Assembly: GCF_018614975.1 (NCBI RefSeq)
Contig: NZ_JAGGNR010000008.1
Location: 682,001-746,000, forward strand
Length of the DNA stretch: 64,000 bases
Reading direction: 5' to 3'
Source of the DNA: Paenibacillus polymyxa
GTDB lineage: Bacteria > Bacillota > Bacilli > Paenibacillales > Paenibacillaceae
In this document: piece after piece, positions 9,329 through 20,298 of the stretch
Layout of the letters: every line of letters begins with the position of its first letter
Numbering within the stretch: the first letter of the stretch is position 1
Position numbers and translations under genes: made by a program
Notes under the pieces: generated by a model
The model's input: only the letters and a program-made list of their open reading frames with translations
Told to the model about the DNA's origin: nothing
Database searches by the model: none

Positions 9329-9457
9329 TTGAAAATTCTTATGTTTTTTCGACAAAAACATTCGTCTTTACACGGTTTTCTAGGACTTAAGTAGAATTAA
9401 CTCTGATGTTGTCGTATAATATAAGTTTCTTCGAGTTTGGGATTTATTACAATAAGA

Positions 9458-9493
9458 AAAAAGCCCTATCTTTTCTGAAAGACAGGGCTTTTT
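9458..9493. terminator. Bidirectional rho-independent terminator
   Basis: The stem has GCCCT-TCTTT paired with AAAGA-AGGGC (one internal A/C mismatch), loop TCTG, flanked by A-rich sequence on the left and T-rich sequence on the right. It would terminate in both directions. It lies in the flgB-hslU spacer about 180 bp upstream of flgB. Confidence 0.75.
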
Positions 9494-9884
9494 GTGTATT
9501 TTCTGCAAATTATGAATTTTTTCGTAAATGTTCGGGCCCAAAACAAAAGTATGTTAATACTATCCCTTATTGTTCTTAAACATTCTTAAAATAAAAAAAA
9601 TTTTTTGAGTCTCCACATGAGCTTATAACGCCCGTAATTATGTATATTTGCGAATATTTCATCGTTAATAATGTTAGAATTTTTTGCCGTTATACTAAGG
9701 GTTTATAGACAATATGATAGGTATACATACAAAGCTGTATATTAATCAATTGACAAGTTATCTTTCAAGAATGAAGAAAACTCCCCTTTCCTACACAACA
9801 CTTTCTTAACAATTAAGTGGAGTCTAAATATTTTAATTTTAAGAAAAAAATTAGTGGCTTCACACTTTTCTACAATTCATCATT

Positions 9885-9900
9885 TTGCGCATTTGCGCAA
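9885..9900. repeat. TTGCGCA/TGCGCAA palindrome
   Basis: A perfect 7-2-7 palindrome in an otherwise AT-rich, gene-free stretch. It could be a transcription factor site, but no neighbouring promoter could be fixed. Confidence 0.35.
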
Positions 9901-10256
9901 CATTTACCAATCTATTGACTAAACCGATGACCAGACTTGGAATAATGAAAATCCTTTTAATGGAAATCATTGGGTATGGAAACGAGGAATAAATACCACT
10001 CGATAGGTTTTAACTCCGTATACATGCGGCACAAGTCCTAGGTTTTGTCGATCCGTATAACAACCCCACATCTTTTATCGGTTGTAACATCGAAATCCTT
10101 TAGTTAGAAACAAAAATAAACGATATGCGTCAAGTAAGAGGGCCTTTGTGATTCGCTAAAGGATTGCTTCCCTTTGTCGATCACACAAATGTTCTCTACT
10201 CTCGTCATACCGTTCATTTATAACATCATTTTAACAATTCCATTGCTATCCGCATG

Positions 10257-11657
10257 TTACAGGATATACTGACTCAAATCACGATCAAGCGCAATATCAT
10301 TTAATTTCTCCCGGACATACTCTGGAGTGATCACCATACGTTCCAGTGTAAGCTCCGGTGCCTCAAAGGATAAATCCTCCAAAAGCTTTTCAAGAATCGT
10401 ATGCAATCGACGTGCACCTATATTTTCTGTATTTTGATTGACGGATTCAGCCAATTTGGCAATCTCGCGAATGGCCTCATCCGAGAACTCAATCTCAATA
10501 TTCTCTGTGCGCAGCAGATCAACATACTGCTTGGTCAGTGCATTTTGAGGTTCAGTCAGAATGGATACAAACTCCTCCAGTGTTAGACTGCTTAGTTCCA
10601 CACGAATTGGGAAGCGTCCCTGAAGCTCGGGAATCAGATCAGAGGGTTTAGCGACGTGGAATGCGCCAGCGGCCATAAACAGAATATAATCCGTTTTGAC
10701 AGGGCCATATTTCGTCATCACCGTAGAACCTTCCACAATAGGCAGAATGTCACGTTGAACCCCCTCCCGGGATACATCGGGTCCACTACCACGTCCTTGA
10801 CTGGCAACCTTGTCGATTTCATCAATGAATATGATTCCTGTCTGCTCCGCCCGGCGAATGGACTCCTGGGTAACATCATCCATGTCGATCAATTTCCCTG
10901 CTTCTTCCTGGATCAACACTTTACGCGCTTCTTTAATAGCGAGTTTACGTTTTTTCGTACGACGAGGCAACAAGCTACCAAACATCTCCTGCATGTTCAT
11001 GCCCATCTGATCATTACCTTGACCAGCAAACATGTCCATCATGTTTGGTGCAGTGTCTTCGACATCAATTTCAATGATGTCATCCTCCAACTTGCCAGAT
11101 AACAGATCAAACTTGATCTTGCGCCGACGCTCCGCAACCCCTGTATCGGGTTCTTGCTCTTCCTGTTCCTGAACGTTGTTACCATTATTACCAAAGATCA
11201 TCTCAAAGGGATTACGCTGATTCTTGGACTTGGACTGTGAAGGAGCCAAAATATGTACAATTCGCTCATTGGCCGCTTCTTCAGCTTTGTCCTTCACTTT
11301 TTCAGTCCGCTCCAGCTTCACCATCCGCAGTGATGTCTCAATCAGATCACGCACCATCGATTCAACGTCACGGCCAACGTAACCTACTTCAGTGAACTTG
11401 GTAGCTTCCACTTTCACAAATGGCGCACCTACCAGTTTAGCGAGGCGACGGGCGATTTCCGTTTTACCCACACCGGTAGGTCCAATCATCAAGATATTTT
11501 TAGGCACAATGTCGTCCTGAGTGTGCTCAGGCAAAAGGCTACGCCGATAACGATTACGAAGGGCTACGGCTACCGATTTTTTGGCTTTCTTTTGACCTAC
11601 AATATACTTGTCAAGCTCTGCAACAATCTGTCTCGGTGTTAACGCTTGAGTATTCAT
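10257..11657 (-). CDS. hslU: ATP-dependent protease ATPase subunit HslU (ClpY)
   Basis: The 466-residue AAA+ unfoldase that feeds substrates to the HslV peptidase. Walker A is GPTGVGKT (residues 59-66), the pore motif follows ([10 protein letters not shown]), then the inserted I domain (about 120-240, rich in Met and charged residues), Walker B (IIFIDEID), sensor and the C-terminal tail ending DRDLSQYIL, which docks into HslV. The start ATG has GGAGGGAAGCAAT upstream. It lies 116 bp after hslV. In B. subtilis the next gene is codY; here a 978-bp spacer follows instead. Confidence 0.96.
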   Translation of the reverse strand: MNTQALTPRQIVAELDKYIVGQKKAKKSVAVALRNRYRRSLLPEHTQDDIVPKNILMIGPTGVGKTEIARRLAKLVGAPFVKVEATKFTEVGYVGRDVESMVRDLIETSLRMVKLERTEKVKDKAEEAANERIVHILAPSQSKSKNQRNPFEMIFGNNGNNVQEQEEQEPDTGVAERRRKIKFDLLSGKLEDDIIEIDVEDTAPNMMDMFAGQGNDQMGMNMQEMFGSLLPRRTKKRKLAIKEARKVLIQEEAGKLIDMDDVTQESIRRAEQTGIIFIDEIDKVASQGRGSGPDVSREGVQRDILPIVEGSTVMTKYGPVKTDYILFMAAGAFHVAKPSDLIPELQGRFPIRVELSSLTLEEFVSILTEPQNALTKQYVDLLRTENIEIEFSDEAIREIAKLAESVNQNTENIGARRLHTILEKLLEDLSFEAPELTLERMVITPEYVREKLNDIALDRDLSQYIL

Positions 11658-11773
11658 ATTGCTTCCCTCCTACCAGTATGTTGAATTTATTTTACCTAAC
11701 AAGGACAAAGAATCCCCTAGACGTCCTGGAGCAGATTACAGAATCATGCTCCACTACGGGAGATTTCTTTGGC

Positions 11774-12316
11774 TTATAACTCTTCTACAATAATATTATT
11801 ATTGGTATATACACATAGCTCCGAGGCAATCTGAAGTGATTCACGCGCAATATCTTTCGCTTCCAGGTTTACTGCATGACGTTTCAACGCGCGCGCAGCA
11901 GACAAGGCAAAGTTTCCACCTGATCCGATAGCAATAACGTCATCATCCGGTTCGATAATCTCCCCGCCGCCTGAAATGAGCAGCATACCTGATTTGTCCA
12001 TCACAATCAACAGTGCCTCAAGCTTACGCAAGATCCGATCCTGACGCCAATCCTTGGCAAGCTCTACAGCAGCACGCTGCAAGTTACCATGGTGCTCCTC
12101 CAGCTTACCTTCGAATTTCTCAAACAGGGTGATCGCATCCGCCACAGAACCAGCAAAGCCAGCAACAACCTGCCCGCGGTACAAACGTCTTACCTTCTTG
12201 GCTGTATTCTTCATCACAACACTTTGGCCCATGGTCACCTGACCATCTCCTGCGATTGCAGCCTTCCCATTATGACGAACAGCACAGATCGTTGTAGCAT
12301 GAAATGACATATCCAT
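11774..12316 (-). CDS. hslV: ATP-dependent protease peptidase subunit HslV (ClpQ)
   Basis: The 180-residue proteasome-type peptidase that forms the HslUV chamber. The [14 protein letters not shown] and [17 protein letters not shown] motifs and the RVRRLY-like segment are plain. In most bacteria the nucleophile is Thr directly after the initiator Met. Here the matching TTI lies inside [11 protein letters not shown], as in the B. subtilis enzyme (MSSFHATTI), which uses an N-terminal Ser. The best ribosome site (GGAGGAGG, 7-nt spacing) favours the ATG at 12316; a second ATG at 12310 would give MSFHATT and expose Ser after Met removal. Confidence 0.95.
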   Translation of the reverse strand: MDMSFHATTICAVRHNGKAAIAGDGQVTMGQSVVMKNTAKKVRRLYRGQVVAGFAGSVADAITLFEKFEGKLEEHHGNLQRAAVELAKDWRQDRILRKLEALLIVMDKSGMLLISGGGEIIEPDDDVIAIGSGGNFALSAARALKRHAVNLEAKDIARESLQIASELCVYTNNNIIVEEL

Positions 12317-12341
12317 GAATCAGCCTCCTCCCACGAATAAT

Positions 12342-13685
12342 TTATACGCGTTCCGGAACAGTTAGACCTTCTGCCGCAGCAAAACTGGTGATACCATCCA
12401 GTGCACGCTGTGCAAGAGCTTCATTTTTTTCCTTTTTGTTACGGATCTTCGTTTCAAGCTTCGGCAACAAACCAAAGTTTGCGTTCATTGGTTGGAAGTG
12501 CTTGAAGTCAGCCGTTGTAATATACTGAGCCATACTGCCAAGTGTTGTTTCTACCGGCAATACCACCAGTTCCTGCCCAAGTGCTGCTTTGGCTGCGTTC
12601 ATGCCGGCAATAAGCCCTGATGCAGCAGATTCCACATATCCTTCTACACCCGTCATCTGACCTGCAAAGAACAGGTTAGGACGCTCTTTAAACTGATACG
12701 TCGGAAGAAGAAGTTTAGGAGAGTTAATAAATGTATTACGGTGCATTACGCCATAACGAACGAACTCTGCATTTTCAAGTCCAGGAATAAGGGAAAAGAC
12801 ACGTTTCTGTTCTCCCCATTTCAGATGCGTCTGGAAGCCCACCAAGTTATACAGGGTTCCAGCTGCATTGTCCTGTCTAAGCTGAACAACCGCATGTGGC
12901 AACTCTCCTGTATGAGGGTTAACCAGACCTACCGGTTTCATTGGACCAAACAGAGCCGTCTGTTTTCCGCGTTTCATCATCACTTCAATTGGCATACAGC
13001 CTTCAAAGTAGATTTCTTTCTCAAACTCTTTCAGTTGAGCGACTTCAGCAGTAATGAGAGCTTCATAGAAGACATCAAACTCTTTTTCTGTCATCGGACA
13101 GTTCAGATATGCAGCTTCACCCTTATCATAACGGGAAGCCAGATACACTTTATTCATATCAATTGAATCTTTTTCAATGATCGGTGCAGCTGCATCATAG
13201 AAGTAGAAATACTCTTCCCCCATTAGTGCCTTGATTTGCTCAGACAATGCAGGTGAAGTCAGCGGCCCCGTTGCAACAACAACGATGCCATCTTCCGGTA
13301 GAGAAGTTAGTTCCTCATTCACCACTTCGATGAGCGGATGCTGGTGCAACGTGGATGTAATCTCACCTGAAAATCCATCCCGGTCCACAGCAAGTGCCCC
13401 ACCTGCGGGAACTGCATGTTTGTCTGCTGCTGACAATACGAGAGAATTGAGCATTCTCATTTCTTCTTTTAACACACCCACTGCATTAGTCAATCCATTC
13501 GCACGCAGCGAGTTGCTACATACCAGTTCTGCAAATTTATCTGTATGATGAGCTGGCGTTTTCACAACAGGTCTCATCTCGTATAATTTTACGCGTACGC
13601 CGCGACTTGCAATCTGCCAGGCCGCTTCTGTTCCTGCCAGCCCGGCACCAATAACGGTTACTTGTTGTTCATTCGTCAAAATCAT
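12342..13685 (-). CDS. trmFO: Methylenetetrahydrofolate-tRNA (uracil-5-)-methyltransferase TrmFO
   Basis: A 447-residue FAD- and folate-dependent enzyme that makes ribothymidine at position 54 of tRNA. The N-terminal FAD-binding motif [17 protein letters not shown], the family segment [25 protein letters not shown], and [24 protein letters not shown] near the C terminus identify it. The start ATG follows GGAGGTAA. It sits between topA and hslV; in B. subtilis codV (xerC-like) lies between trmFO and hslV, but here only about 25 bp separate them. Confidence 0.96.
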   Translation of the reverse strand: MILTNEQQVTVIGAGLAGTEAAWQIASRGVRVKLYEMRPVVKTPAHHTDKFAELVCSNSLRANGLTNAVGVLKEEMRMLNSLVLSAADKHAVPAGGALAVDRDGFSGEITSTLHQHPLIEVVNEELTSLPEDGIVVVATGPLTSPALSEQIKALMGEEYFYFYDAAAPIIEKDSIDMNKVYLASRYDKGEAAYLNCPMTEKEFDVFYEALITAEVAQLKEFEKEIYFEGCMPIEVMMKRGKQTALFGPMKPVGLVNPHTGELPHAVVQLRQDNAAGTLYNLVGFQTHLKWGEQKRVFSLIPGLENAEFVRYGVMHRNTFINSPKLLLPTYQFKERPNLFFAGQMTGVEGYVESAASGLIAGMNAAKAALGQELVVLPVETTLGSMAQYITTADFKHFQPMNANFGLLPKLETKIRNKKEKNEALAQRALDGITSFAAAEGLTVPERV

Positions 13686-13736
13686 TTACCTCCAAAAAAC
13701 AATTTCATGATTCACTAAAATTGAATCGCATATATA

Positions 13737-15836
13737 CTAATCCGCTGATTCGTCATCTGGTTCATCCACCGGCTCCTGATGATCACATGAAGTACACTGC
13801 AATCGTGCTCCCTTTTTGTTCCGCTTTTCAATCATTAGCGATCCGCAACTTGGACATGGTTTGGCTGAAGGTCTGTCCCATGAGACAAAATCACATTCAG
13901 GATATTTGTCACAACCGTAGAAAATACGTCCTTTTTTGCTACGACGCTCAACAACATGACCTTCCTTACACTTCGGACAAGTCACGCCGATATCCTTGAT
14001 AATCGGTTTGGTATTCCGGCAATCAGGGAAGCCAGAGCACGCAAGAAACTTGCCAAAACGTCCGAGTTTATAAACCAGCGGTTTGCCGCACTTCTCACAG
14101 ATCTCATCCGATACTTCGTCTTCAATCTCGATTTCTTTCATTTCTTCTTCCGCAAACTCAAGGCGTTTCTCAAAAGATTCATAGAATTCCGAGAGTACTT
14201 TGACCCAATCCTCCGAACCTTCCTCCACATGGTCAAGATCACCTTCCATGTTTGCGGTAAACTCTACATTCAGGATTTCCGGGAAAAACTCTTCCATCTG
14301 TTCGATGACCAGTTCACCAAGCTCGGTTGGCATGAATTTCTTTTCCTCTATGGCAACATATCCGCGCTTCTGAATGGTCTCCAGTGTTGGCGCATAAGTA
14401 CTCGGACGCCCTATACCCAATTCCTCAAGCGTTTTAACCAACCTTGCCTCCGTATATCGGGGTGGCGGTTGTGTAAAATGCTGTTTTGGCTCAATCTCCT
14501 GCTTCTCAAGCACATCTCCACTTTTCAGCGGAGGCAGCAGACGATCTTCATCGGTTGTACCATCGTCGTTTCCTTCAACATATACCTTCATGAAACCTTG
14601 GAACCGTACCTTCGATCCAGCTGCACGAAAAATCGTATCCCCAGCAGCAATATCTACAGAGAGTGTATCCAGAATAGCGGAAGACATCTGGCTCGCTACA
14701 AAACGTTCCCATACCAATTTATACAACCGGAACTGATCGCGACTCATAAACGACTTGATTGAGTCAGGATCACGCAGAATTGAAGTTGGACGAATCGCTT
14801 CATGCGCTTCCTGAGCATTAGCTGCTTTTTTAGAATAGTTTCGTGGAGTCTCAGGTGCAAATGGTTCCCCATACTTCCCAACGATATATTCTTTGGCTTC
14901 TTCTTGTGCAGATGCCGCAATTCGTGTGGAGTCCGTACGCATATACGTGATGAGACCTACTGTACCTTCTTTTCCAAGGTCTACACCTTCATATAGTTGT
15001 TGGGCGACCGACATCGTCTTGGAAGCTCTAAAATTCAATTTACGCGCCGCTTCCTGTTGCAAAGAACTCGTCGTAAACGGGGCGGAAGGGTTACGGCTCC
15101 GTTCTTTCTCTTTAACTTCCTTGATCGTAAAGTCTGCACCTTCGATCTGTTTCAGGATCGCTTGCACTTCCGCTTCACTGCCCAGCTCTGTTTTGGCCCC
15201 GTTCAGTTTATGAAACTTGGCTTCAAACGGATTGCCGTCTGCTGTCAGTTTGGCGGTAATGCTCCAGTATTCTTCCGGCTCAAAATCATCAATTTCATTT
15301 TCACGATCTAAAATGATTTTAACAGCCACGGACTGAACCCGGCCTGCAGACAAACCTTTTTTCACTTTCTTCCATAATAACGGACTAATTTTATATCCAA
15401 CAAGCCGATCCAGAATACGTCTTGCCTGCTGCGCGTTAACCAAATCCATATTGATTTTCCGCGGCGTTTTGAACGCATCTTTGACCGCCTGTTTTGTAAT
15501 TTCATTAAATACAACCCGGCAATCTGCCGTATCGTCCAGTTCAAGGGCATGGGCCAAATGCCATGCGATAGCCTCACCTTCGCGATCCGGGTCAGCTGCG
15601 AGATACACTTTTTTCACTTTCTTCCGTGCATCCTTCAGTTCTTTCAAAATTGAACCTTTGCCGCGGATCGTAATATATTTCGGATTAAAATTATTCTCCA
15701 CCTCAACGCCGATCTGACTCTTTGGCAAATCGCGAACATGCCCCATCGAAGCTTTTACGATGAACTTGCTGCCTAAATATTTGCCTATCGTCTTCGCCTT
15801 TGAGGGCGACTCCACGATTACGAGTGCATCCGCCAT
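13737..15836 (-). CDS. topA: DNA topoisomerase I
   Basis: A 699-residue type IA topoisomerase that relaxes negative supercoils. The Toprim domain opens with [17 protein letters not shown] and includes [12 protein letters not shown]; the catalytic tyrosine is in [13 protein letters not shown] (about residue 295). After the DNA-binding gate domains come three C-terminal tetracysteine zinc motifs: CEKCGKPL...[15 protein letters not shown]...CDKYPEC and CPSCGSL...CTSC. Length and number of fingers are as in Bacillus TopA. The start has GAGAGGAGGATGAACCT upstream. Confidence 0.97.
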   Translation of the reverse strand: MADALVIVESPSKAKTIGKYLGSKFIVKASMGHVRDLPKSQIGVEVENNFNPKYITIRGKGSILKELKDARKKVKKVYLAADPDREGEAIAWHLAHALELDDTADCRVVFNEITKQAVKDAFKTPRKINMDLVNAQQARRILDRLVGYKISPLLWKKVKKGLSAGRVQSVAVKIILDRENEIDDFEPEEYWSITAKLTADGNPFEAKFHKLNGAKTELGSEAEVQAILKQIEGADFTIKEVKEKERSRNPSAPFTTSSLQQEAARKLNFRASKTMSVAQQLYEGVDLGKEGTVGLITYMRTDSTRIAASAQEEAKEYIVGKYGEPFAPETPRNYSKKAANAQEAHEAIRPTSILRDPDSIKSFMSRDQFRLYKLVWERFVASQMSSAILDTLSVDIAAGDTIFRAAGSKVRFQGFMKVYVEGNDDGTTDEDRLLPPLKSGDVLEKQEIEPKQHFTQPPPRYTEARLVKTLEELGIGRPSTYAPTLETIQKRGYVAIEEKKFMPTELGELVIEQMEEFFPEILNVEFTANMEGDLDHVEEGSEDWVKVLSEFYESFEKRLEFAEEEMKEIEIEDEVSDEICEKCGKPLVYKLGRFGKFLACSGFPDCRNTKPIIKDIGVTCPKCKEGHVVERRSKKGRIFYGCDKYPECDFVSWDRPSAKPCPSCGSLMIEKRNKKGARLQCTSCDHQEPVDEPDDESAD

Positions 15837-15951
15837 AGGTTCATCCTCCTCTCAGTCATGAAACTGTCATAAAACTGTTTCTCTAAGCTTAGCATAGTTA
15901 ATAACTTCTGCTAATTATATATTTCCACGCACTGCGCAGGTTGTAGCTTCG

Positions 15952-17082
15952 TCATACCCTCGCGTATTTAGTGCCTGGTAATTGGCTAATCTGCTTTTTT
16001 ATGATTAAAGATAACAGAACTGAATGCAAATGTCCAAAATCCCAACCAAGCAGCTCAACCAGTTGATCCAATGATTGTTCTCCCTGTTCCAACAGATAAA
16101 TCACGCGCTGTTCATCTGGAGAGAGCTTAACCTCAGCGAATATGCCTCGCCCGGAAGGCTCGGTTGTTTCGGTCGAACGTCCTCTATTGTAAGGAAGTTG
16201 TTCTGCATTTGGCAAGCCCAATCGATACTCTTCCAATACATCTGCTGCACAAGTGACCAATTTGGCACCTTGACGGATAAGGTTGTGTGCCCCCCGACTC
16301 TTCGGCGATGTTATTGGACCGGGAACTGCAAATACATCCCTGCCTGCTTCAAGCGCAGCATCTGCTGTAATGAGTGAACCACTGCGAATGTCAGCCTCAA
16401 CGACCAATGTTCCCTGCGTTAAACCAGCAATGATTCGATTCCGTTCCGGAAACAATCCCTGGCGCGCTCTAGTACCTGGTGGATATTCCGACAAAAGCAG
16501 ACCCGTCTCCGCGATTCGCTCGGCGAGGCTTGTATTTTCGGGTGGGTATATATTATCAATCCCTGTTCCGAATACAGCAATCGTTTTTCCTTTAGCACGT
16601 AGTACTGCCTCATGACATACGCTATCGATACCGCGGGCAAGCCCACTTACAATCGTCAGTCCTGCATTGCATAATTGCTCTGCCAGCTTTTCTCCAACTT
16701 TGCGCCCATACATGGTCGGCATACGAGTTCCCACCATGGCAATAGACGAGTTGTGTAGCAAACTAACATCCCCTCGAGCATACATTACCCAGGGAGGCTG
16801 AACGGTTTCCTTCATTAAAATGGGATAATTCTGATCCAGATAAGTAATAACCTCTATCCCCTGATTGTAAACGTGTTCTCTTTTACACTCAATCCAGTTA
16901 TGGTTAAATTGACTAGCCAAACGGGCAGCCTGATCTTTGCGCAAGCCTGCCGCAGTCCAGTCACCTTCCTCATAATTCAAAAGATCGGACAATTGATGTT
17001 GTCCCTGAACTAGTTTCGAAATTGTTTTCTTGCCGATACCTTCTATCTCATGCAACCCAAACAAGATCCATCGTTCTTCCAT
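15952..17082 (-). CDS. dprA: DNA-processing protein DprA (Smf)
   Basis: A 376-residue protein that loads RecA on incoming single-stranded DNA during natural transformation. Domains: an N-terminal helix-hairpin-helix/SAM-like region (1-90), the Rossmann-type DprA domain (about 95-300) with VSGLARGIDSVCHEAVL, VFGTGIDNIYPPEN, FPERNRIIAGL and SGSLITADAALEAGRDVFAVPG, and a winged-helix C-terminal domain (about 310-376). Gene order with topA is universal in Bacilli. Paired with comM at 20.7 kb, it gives two competence-linked genes in the window. Confidence 0.95.
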   Translation of the reverse strand: MEERWILFGLHEIEGIGKKTISKLVQGQHQLSDLLNYEEGDWTAAGLRKDQAARLASQFNHNWIECKREHVYNQGIEVITYLDQNYPILMKETVQPPWVMYARGDVSLLHNSSIAMVGTRMPTMYGRKVGEKLAEQLCNAGLTIVSGLARGIDSVCHEAVLRAKGKTIAVFGTGIDNIYPPENTSLAERIAETGLLLSEYPPGTRARQGLFPERNRIIAGLTQGTLVVEADIRSGSLITADAALEAGRDVFAVPGPITSPKSRGAHNLIRQGAKLVTCAADVLEEYRLGLPNAEQLPYNRGRSTETTEPSGRGIFAEVKLSPDEQRVIYLLEQGEQSLDQLVELLGWDFGHLHSVLLSLIIKKQISQLPGTKYARV

Positions 17083-17210
17083 ACCATAAACCTCCCAGAG
17101 CGGGAAGAGAATCTTCCCTCATATTGTGTGTTATGTGGTCACGGAATGCAAGCGTTTACGTAGATAAGAAGTAACTTCTCCCCCTTTTTCCCCGTAAAAA
17201 AACGCAAAAA

Positions 17211-17247
17211 AGCAACCCTTCGCCCTGTTCAAGGACAAAAGGTTGCT
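17211..17247 (-). terminator. Terminator after sucD
   Basis: AGCAACC pairs with GGTTGCT (7 bp) plus further AT pairing inside; reading on the minus strand it is followed by a run of six T. It lies about 80 bp past the sucD stop and ends the sucC-sucD transcript ahead of dprA. Confidence 0.8.
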
Positions 17248-17328
17248 TACCTTTTCCGTAACCATAATAGTCGGTCTACCAGAAATAGATCATTTCCGAG
17301 CCGTTTCTTCTATTATAACGAAAAAGAA

Positions 17329-18258
17329 TTAATGTGTCGTGCACAAATTCAAAATACCGCGTTCCTCAAGTACACTCACCAAAGTCGAACCCATCTCAGC
17401 AGGAGTTGGTGCTACTTTGATTCCACATGATTCCAGCTTCGCAATCTTCTCTTTTGCTGTACCTTTACCGCCAGAGATAATAGCGCCAGCATGGCCCATC
17501 CGTTTGCCAGGAGGCGCTGTTACGCCACCGATAAAGCCAACAACCGGTTTGGTCATGTTTTCACGTACCCAATCTGCAGCATCCTCTTCAGCTGTACCAC
17601 CAATCTCACCAATCATAATGACCGCATGAGTCTGTGGATCTTCATTGAACCGCTTCAGGATATCAATGAACTCGGAGCCTTTTACAGGGTCTCCCCCGAT
17701 TCCTACAGCAGAAGATTGTCCAATGCCACGTGTCGTCAGTTGATGAACGGCTTCATAGGTAAGTGTTCCACTACGGGAAACAACGCCTACGTGCCCTGCC
17801 ATATGGATATAACCAGGCATGATACCGATTTTACATTCTCCTGGTGTAATGACACCTGGACAGTTTGGTCCGATCAGGACAGTATCTTTACCTTCCATGA
17901 AGCGGTCAACCTTGATCATGTCAAGAACCGGAATACCTTCTGTAATACAGATGACGAGGTCCAGCTCAGCATCAACAGCTTCCATAATGGAATCTGCTGC
18001 AAATGCAGGAGGAACGTAAATGACGCTCGCTGTTGCGCCTGTAGCTTCCTTCGCTTCCTGCACAGTGTTAAACACCGGCAGACTAGCTACTGTTCCGTCT
18101 TCCAACGTGATATCCACATTAGTTCCGCCTTTACCCGGTGTAACTCCACCTACCATCTGGGTTCCGTAGTCCAAAGCGCCCTTCGTGTGGAACATTCCCG
18201 TTGAACCCGTAATGCCTTGCGTAATGACTTTTGTATTTTTATCGATCAAAATACTCAC
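17329..18258 (-). CDS. sucD: Succinate-CoA ligase (ADP-forming) subunit alpha
   Basis: A 309-residue TCA-cycle enzyme subunit; with SucC it interconverts succinyl-CoA and succinate with substrate-level phosphorylation. The N-terminal CoA-binding Rossmann domain ([19 protein letters not shown]) and the catalytic histidine in [18 protein letters not shown] (about residue 246) are present, along with the [20 protein letters not shown] loop. The start is a GTG at 18258. It follows sucC by 63 bp and ends at a clear terminator. Confidence 0.97.
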   Translation of the reverse strand: MSILIDKNTKVITQGITGSTGMFHTKGALDYGTQMVGGVTPGKGGTNVDITLEDGTVASLPVFNTVQEAKEATGATASVIYVPPAFAADSIMEAVDAELDLVICITEGIPVLDMIKVDRFMEGKDTVLIGPNCPGVITPGECKIGIMPGYIHMAGHVGVVSRSGTLTYEAVHQLTTRGIGQSSAVGIGGDPVKGSEFIDILKRFNEDPQTHAVIMIGEIGGTAEEDAADWVRENMTKPVVGFIGGVTAPPGKRMGHAGAIISGGKGTAKEKIAKLESCGIKVAPTPAEMGSTLVSVLEERGILNLCTTH

Positions 18259-18321
18259 GTTGCTTCACATCCTTACGGTTATTTTTCAATTCCCGGACAG
18301 CTCCGGTACTAAGGAATGAAC

Positions 18322-19482
18322 TTATTTTACGAGGGCAACAATTTTCTGTGCACCATCGGCCATGGAATCAGCAGGAACGATATTCAGGCCAGATTCACCC
18401 AGAATACGTTTGCCAAGCTCCACGTTAGTTCCTTCAAGACGAACAACCAGCGGTTTGGTCAGGCCAAGCTGCTTCGCGGCTTCAACAACACCATTGGCGA
18501 TAACATCACAGCGCATGATGCCACCGAAAATGTTAACAAAGATCCCAGCTACTTTGGCATCAGACAAGATGATCTTAAAAGCTTCAGTCACCTTCTCCGT
18601 TGTCGCACCGCCCCCAACGTCAAGGAAGTTGGCGGGGTCTCCACCGTAGTATTTGATAATGTCCATCGTTGCCATCGCAAGTCCCGCACCATTGACCATA
18701 CAGCCGATGTTGCCATCAAGTGCTATGTAGCTGAGGTCGTATTTGGAAGCTTCGATTTCTTTTTCATCCTCTTCATCCAGGTCACGCAGTTCCAAAATGT
18801 CTTTGTGACGGAACAGGGCGTTGGAGTCAAAGTTCAATTTCGCATCTAACGCGATAACGTTTCCATCTCCGGTAACAACGAGAGGATTGATCTCGGCAAT
18901 AGAGCAATCTTTTTCGACAAATGCAGTGTACAGCGCGAGCATGAACTTAACGGCTTTGTTCACCAGTTCATTCGGAATCTGAATGCTGTAAGCCAGTTTA
19001 CGGGCCTGGAACACTTGCAACCCAATAGCAGGGTCAATGATTTCTTTGAAAATTTTCTCAGGTGTAGCTTCAGCTACTTCTTCAATCTCAGTACCGCCTT
19101 CTTCGGAAGCCATCATAACTACACGGCCCGTGGCACGGTCCACAACAACACCCACATAATACTCTTTGCGGATATCGCATCCTTCTTCAATCAGAAGACG
19201 TTTCACTTCTTTGCCTTCTGGTCCAGTCTGGTGTGTTACCAATACTTTGCCCAGAATTTCGGCAGCATAGGCACGAACTTCATCCGTACTCTTCGCCACT
19301 TTTACGCCACCGGCTTTACCCCGGCCACCTGCGTGAATTTGTGCTTTAACTACAGTCACCGGACTGCCCAGTGCCTCTGCGGCCGCAACCGCTTCATCGA
19401 CTGTATAAGCAACCTTTCCGTTTGGAACGGTAACTCCATACTGTTTCAGTACTTCTTTTCCTTGATATTCATGGATATTCAT
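18322..19482 (-). CDS. sucC: Succinate-CoA ligase (ADP-forming) subunit beta
   Basis: A 386-residue ATP-grasp subunit that binds nucleotide and succinate. It starts [17 protein letters not shown] and has the ATP-grasp segment [18 protein letters not shown], the metal-binding [19 protein letters not shown], and the C-terminal [20 protein letters not shown] power-helix region. The ribosome site is TAGGAGGATTCGAGA. An extended -10 promoter and a possible carbon-catabolite element lie about 90-120 bp upstream. Confidence 0.97.
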   Translation of the reverse strand: MNIHEYQGKEVLKQYGVTVPNGKVAYTVDEAVAAAEALGSPVTVVKAQIHAGGRGKAGGVKVAKSTDEVRAYAAEILGKVLVTHQTGPEGKEVKRLLIEEGCDIRKEYYVGVVVDRATGRVVMMASEEGGTEIEEVAEATPEKIFKEIIDPAIGLQVFQARKLAYSIQIPNELVNKAVKFMLALYTAFVEKDCSIAEINPLVVTGDGNVIALDAKLNFDSNALFRHKDILELRDLDEEDEKEIEASKYDLSYIALDGNIGCMVNGAGLAMATMDIIKYYGGDPANFLDVGGGATTEKVTEAFKIILSDAKVAGIFVNIFGGIMRCDVIANGVVEAAKQLGLTKPLVVRLEGTNVELGKRILGESGLNIVPADSMADGAQKIVALVK

Positions 19483-19573
19483 TCTCGAATCCTCCTATCA
19501 ACATGACTGCAACAAGGCGGGTTGGTAGACTAACAAAAGACAAATGTTGACTATTTTCACTTAAACCCAATTC

Positions 19574-19582
19574 ATTGTAACA
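19574..19582 (-). promoter_or_regulatory. Candidate extended -10 promoter for sucCD
   Basis: Read on the minus strand it is TGTTACAAT, an extended -10 element (TGN-TACAAT), with no good -35. Immediately upstream (19588-19601) the minus strand reads GGAAAGCGTTTTAA, which fits the CcpA cre consensus TGWAANCGNTNWCA except at two positions. The start point would be about 85 bases ahead of sucC. Confidence 0.45.
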
Positions 19583-19681
19583 CGTTTTTAAAACGCTTTC
19601 CTTAAAAAATTAATGGTTAATAGACAGTATTTTGATATGAGTATGATCCCATATCGTGAATACTTGGGTATATATGGAAAA

Positions 19682-19704
19682 AACCTCGGCTAAAAGCTAA
19701 GGTT
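19682..19704 (-). terminator. Terminator after ohrR
   Basis: AACCT..GCT pairs with AGC..AGGTT around a short loop, and the minus strand continues with a run of T. It lies about 20 bp after the ohrR stop. Confidence 0.7.
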
Positions 19705-19725
19705 TCCTTGATATTAAACTGCATT

Positions 19726-20181
19726 TTATTTTTTGGCTGCATTAGTGTTGGTTTCGTGAACTTTCTCCAGCAACCCTTTGAACTGACCCAGCAATGCTTC
19801 AAACTCTGTACTGTTCAAACACGCATCTCCCTGAATGGATTCAGGTATGGACAACGCCTTGTTTCGCAGCTCACGGCCGGAGTCGGTTAATGTAATTAAT
19901 ACTTTTCGTTCATCCTGAGCCGAGCGTTCGCGATTAATAAGTCCTGCTGACTGCAAACGTTTGAGAAGTGGTGTCAACGTTCCCGAATCGAGATAGAGTG
20001 CCTCCCCGATCTCCTTAACCGTGCATTCTTCACGTTCCCACAACACCATCAGAACTAAATATTGTGAATACGTTACGCCGAGCACCTCCAGATAGGGCTG
20101 GTACATCTTCGTAATCTCACGTGAACAAGCATATATGGCAAAGCATAATTGGTTATCCAGCTTCAAACTGTCAGTCTGCAT
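19726..20181 (-). CDS. ohrR: MarR-family organic hydroperoxide sensor repressor OhrR
   Basis: A 151-residue winged-helix repressor. The N-terminal segment LDNQLCFAIYACSREI carries the reactive cysteine of OhrR (residue 13) in its family-typical QLCFA setting, and YLEVLGVTYSQYLVLMVLWE supplies the tyrosines that interact with the oxidised cysteine. The DNA-binding part is VKEIGEALYLDSGTLTPLLKRLQSAGLINRERSAQDERKVLITLT. OhrR normally represses the peroxidase gene ohr, which is not found anywhere in this window. The upstream spacer is rich in AT palindromes that could be its operator. Confidence 0.9.
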   Translation of the reverse strand: MQTDSLKLDNQLCFAIYACSREITKMYQPYLEVLGVTYSQYLVLMVLWEREECTVKEIGEALYLDSGTLTPLLKRLQSAGLINRERSAQDERKVLITLTDSGRELRNKALSIPESIQGDACLNSTEFEALLGQFKGLLEKVHETNTNAAKK

Positions 20182-20298
20182 ATGTCTTTCTCACCTGCCT
20201 ATTGTGCATTCTATTCCTTATAAAAAGGAACTATAAATCTATCTTATCACAAATTAGAAAAAAAACAGAATAATTGAGCACAAATGATTTTACCATTC

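Larger units (their letters stand above)
9279..10256. other. 978-bp AT-rich spacer between flgB and hslU, no gene found
   Basis: No reading frame here resembles a protein. In B. subtilis this place holds codY. It contains an 11-bp-arm dyad near flgB (9306-9328), a bidirectional terminator (9458-9493), a perfect TTGCGCA-TT-TGCGCAA palindrome (9885-9900), and weak hairpins near the hslU end (ACAACC/GGTTGT around 10060-10105, and TTTGTG/CACAAA around 10149-10194). The middle is very AT-rich. I could not recognise any codY remnant. Confidence 0.7.

Noticed and set aside
9323-9339. CodY-box-like sequence (AATTTTC...GAAAA) upstream of flgB
   Set aside because: Only about 10 of 15 positions fit the consensus, in an AT-rich region where such matches arise by chance; codY itself is not in the window.
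9343-9385. Sigma-D-like promoter (TAAAG then GTCGAAAA) upstream of flgB
   Set aside because: The spacing is about 13 instead of 15 bp and the -10 has three mismatches, so it was not listed as a feature.
12342-12345. A lost xerC/codV remnant between trmFO and hslV
   Set aside because: Only about 25 bp separate the genes, consisting of a ribosome site and spacer; nothing remains to be a remnant.
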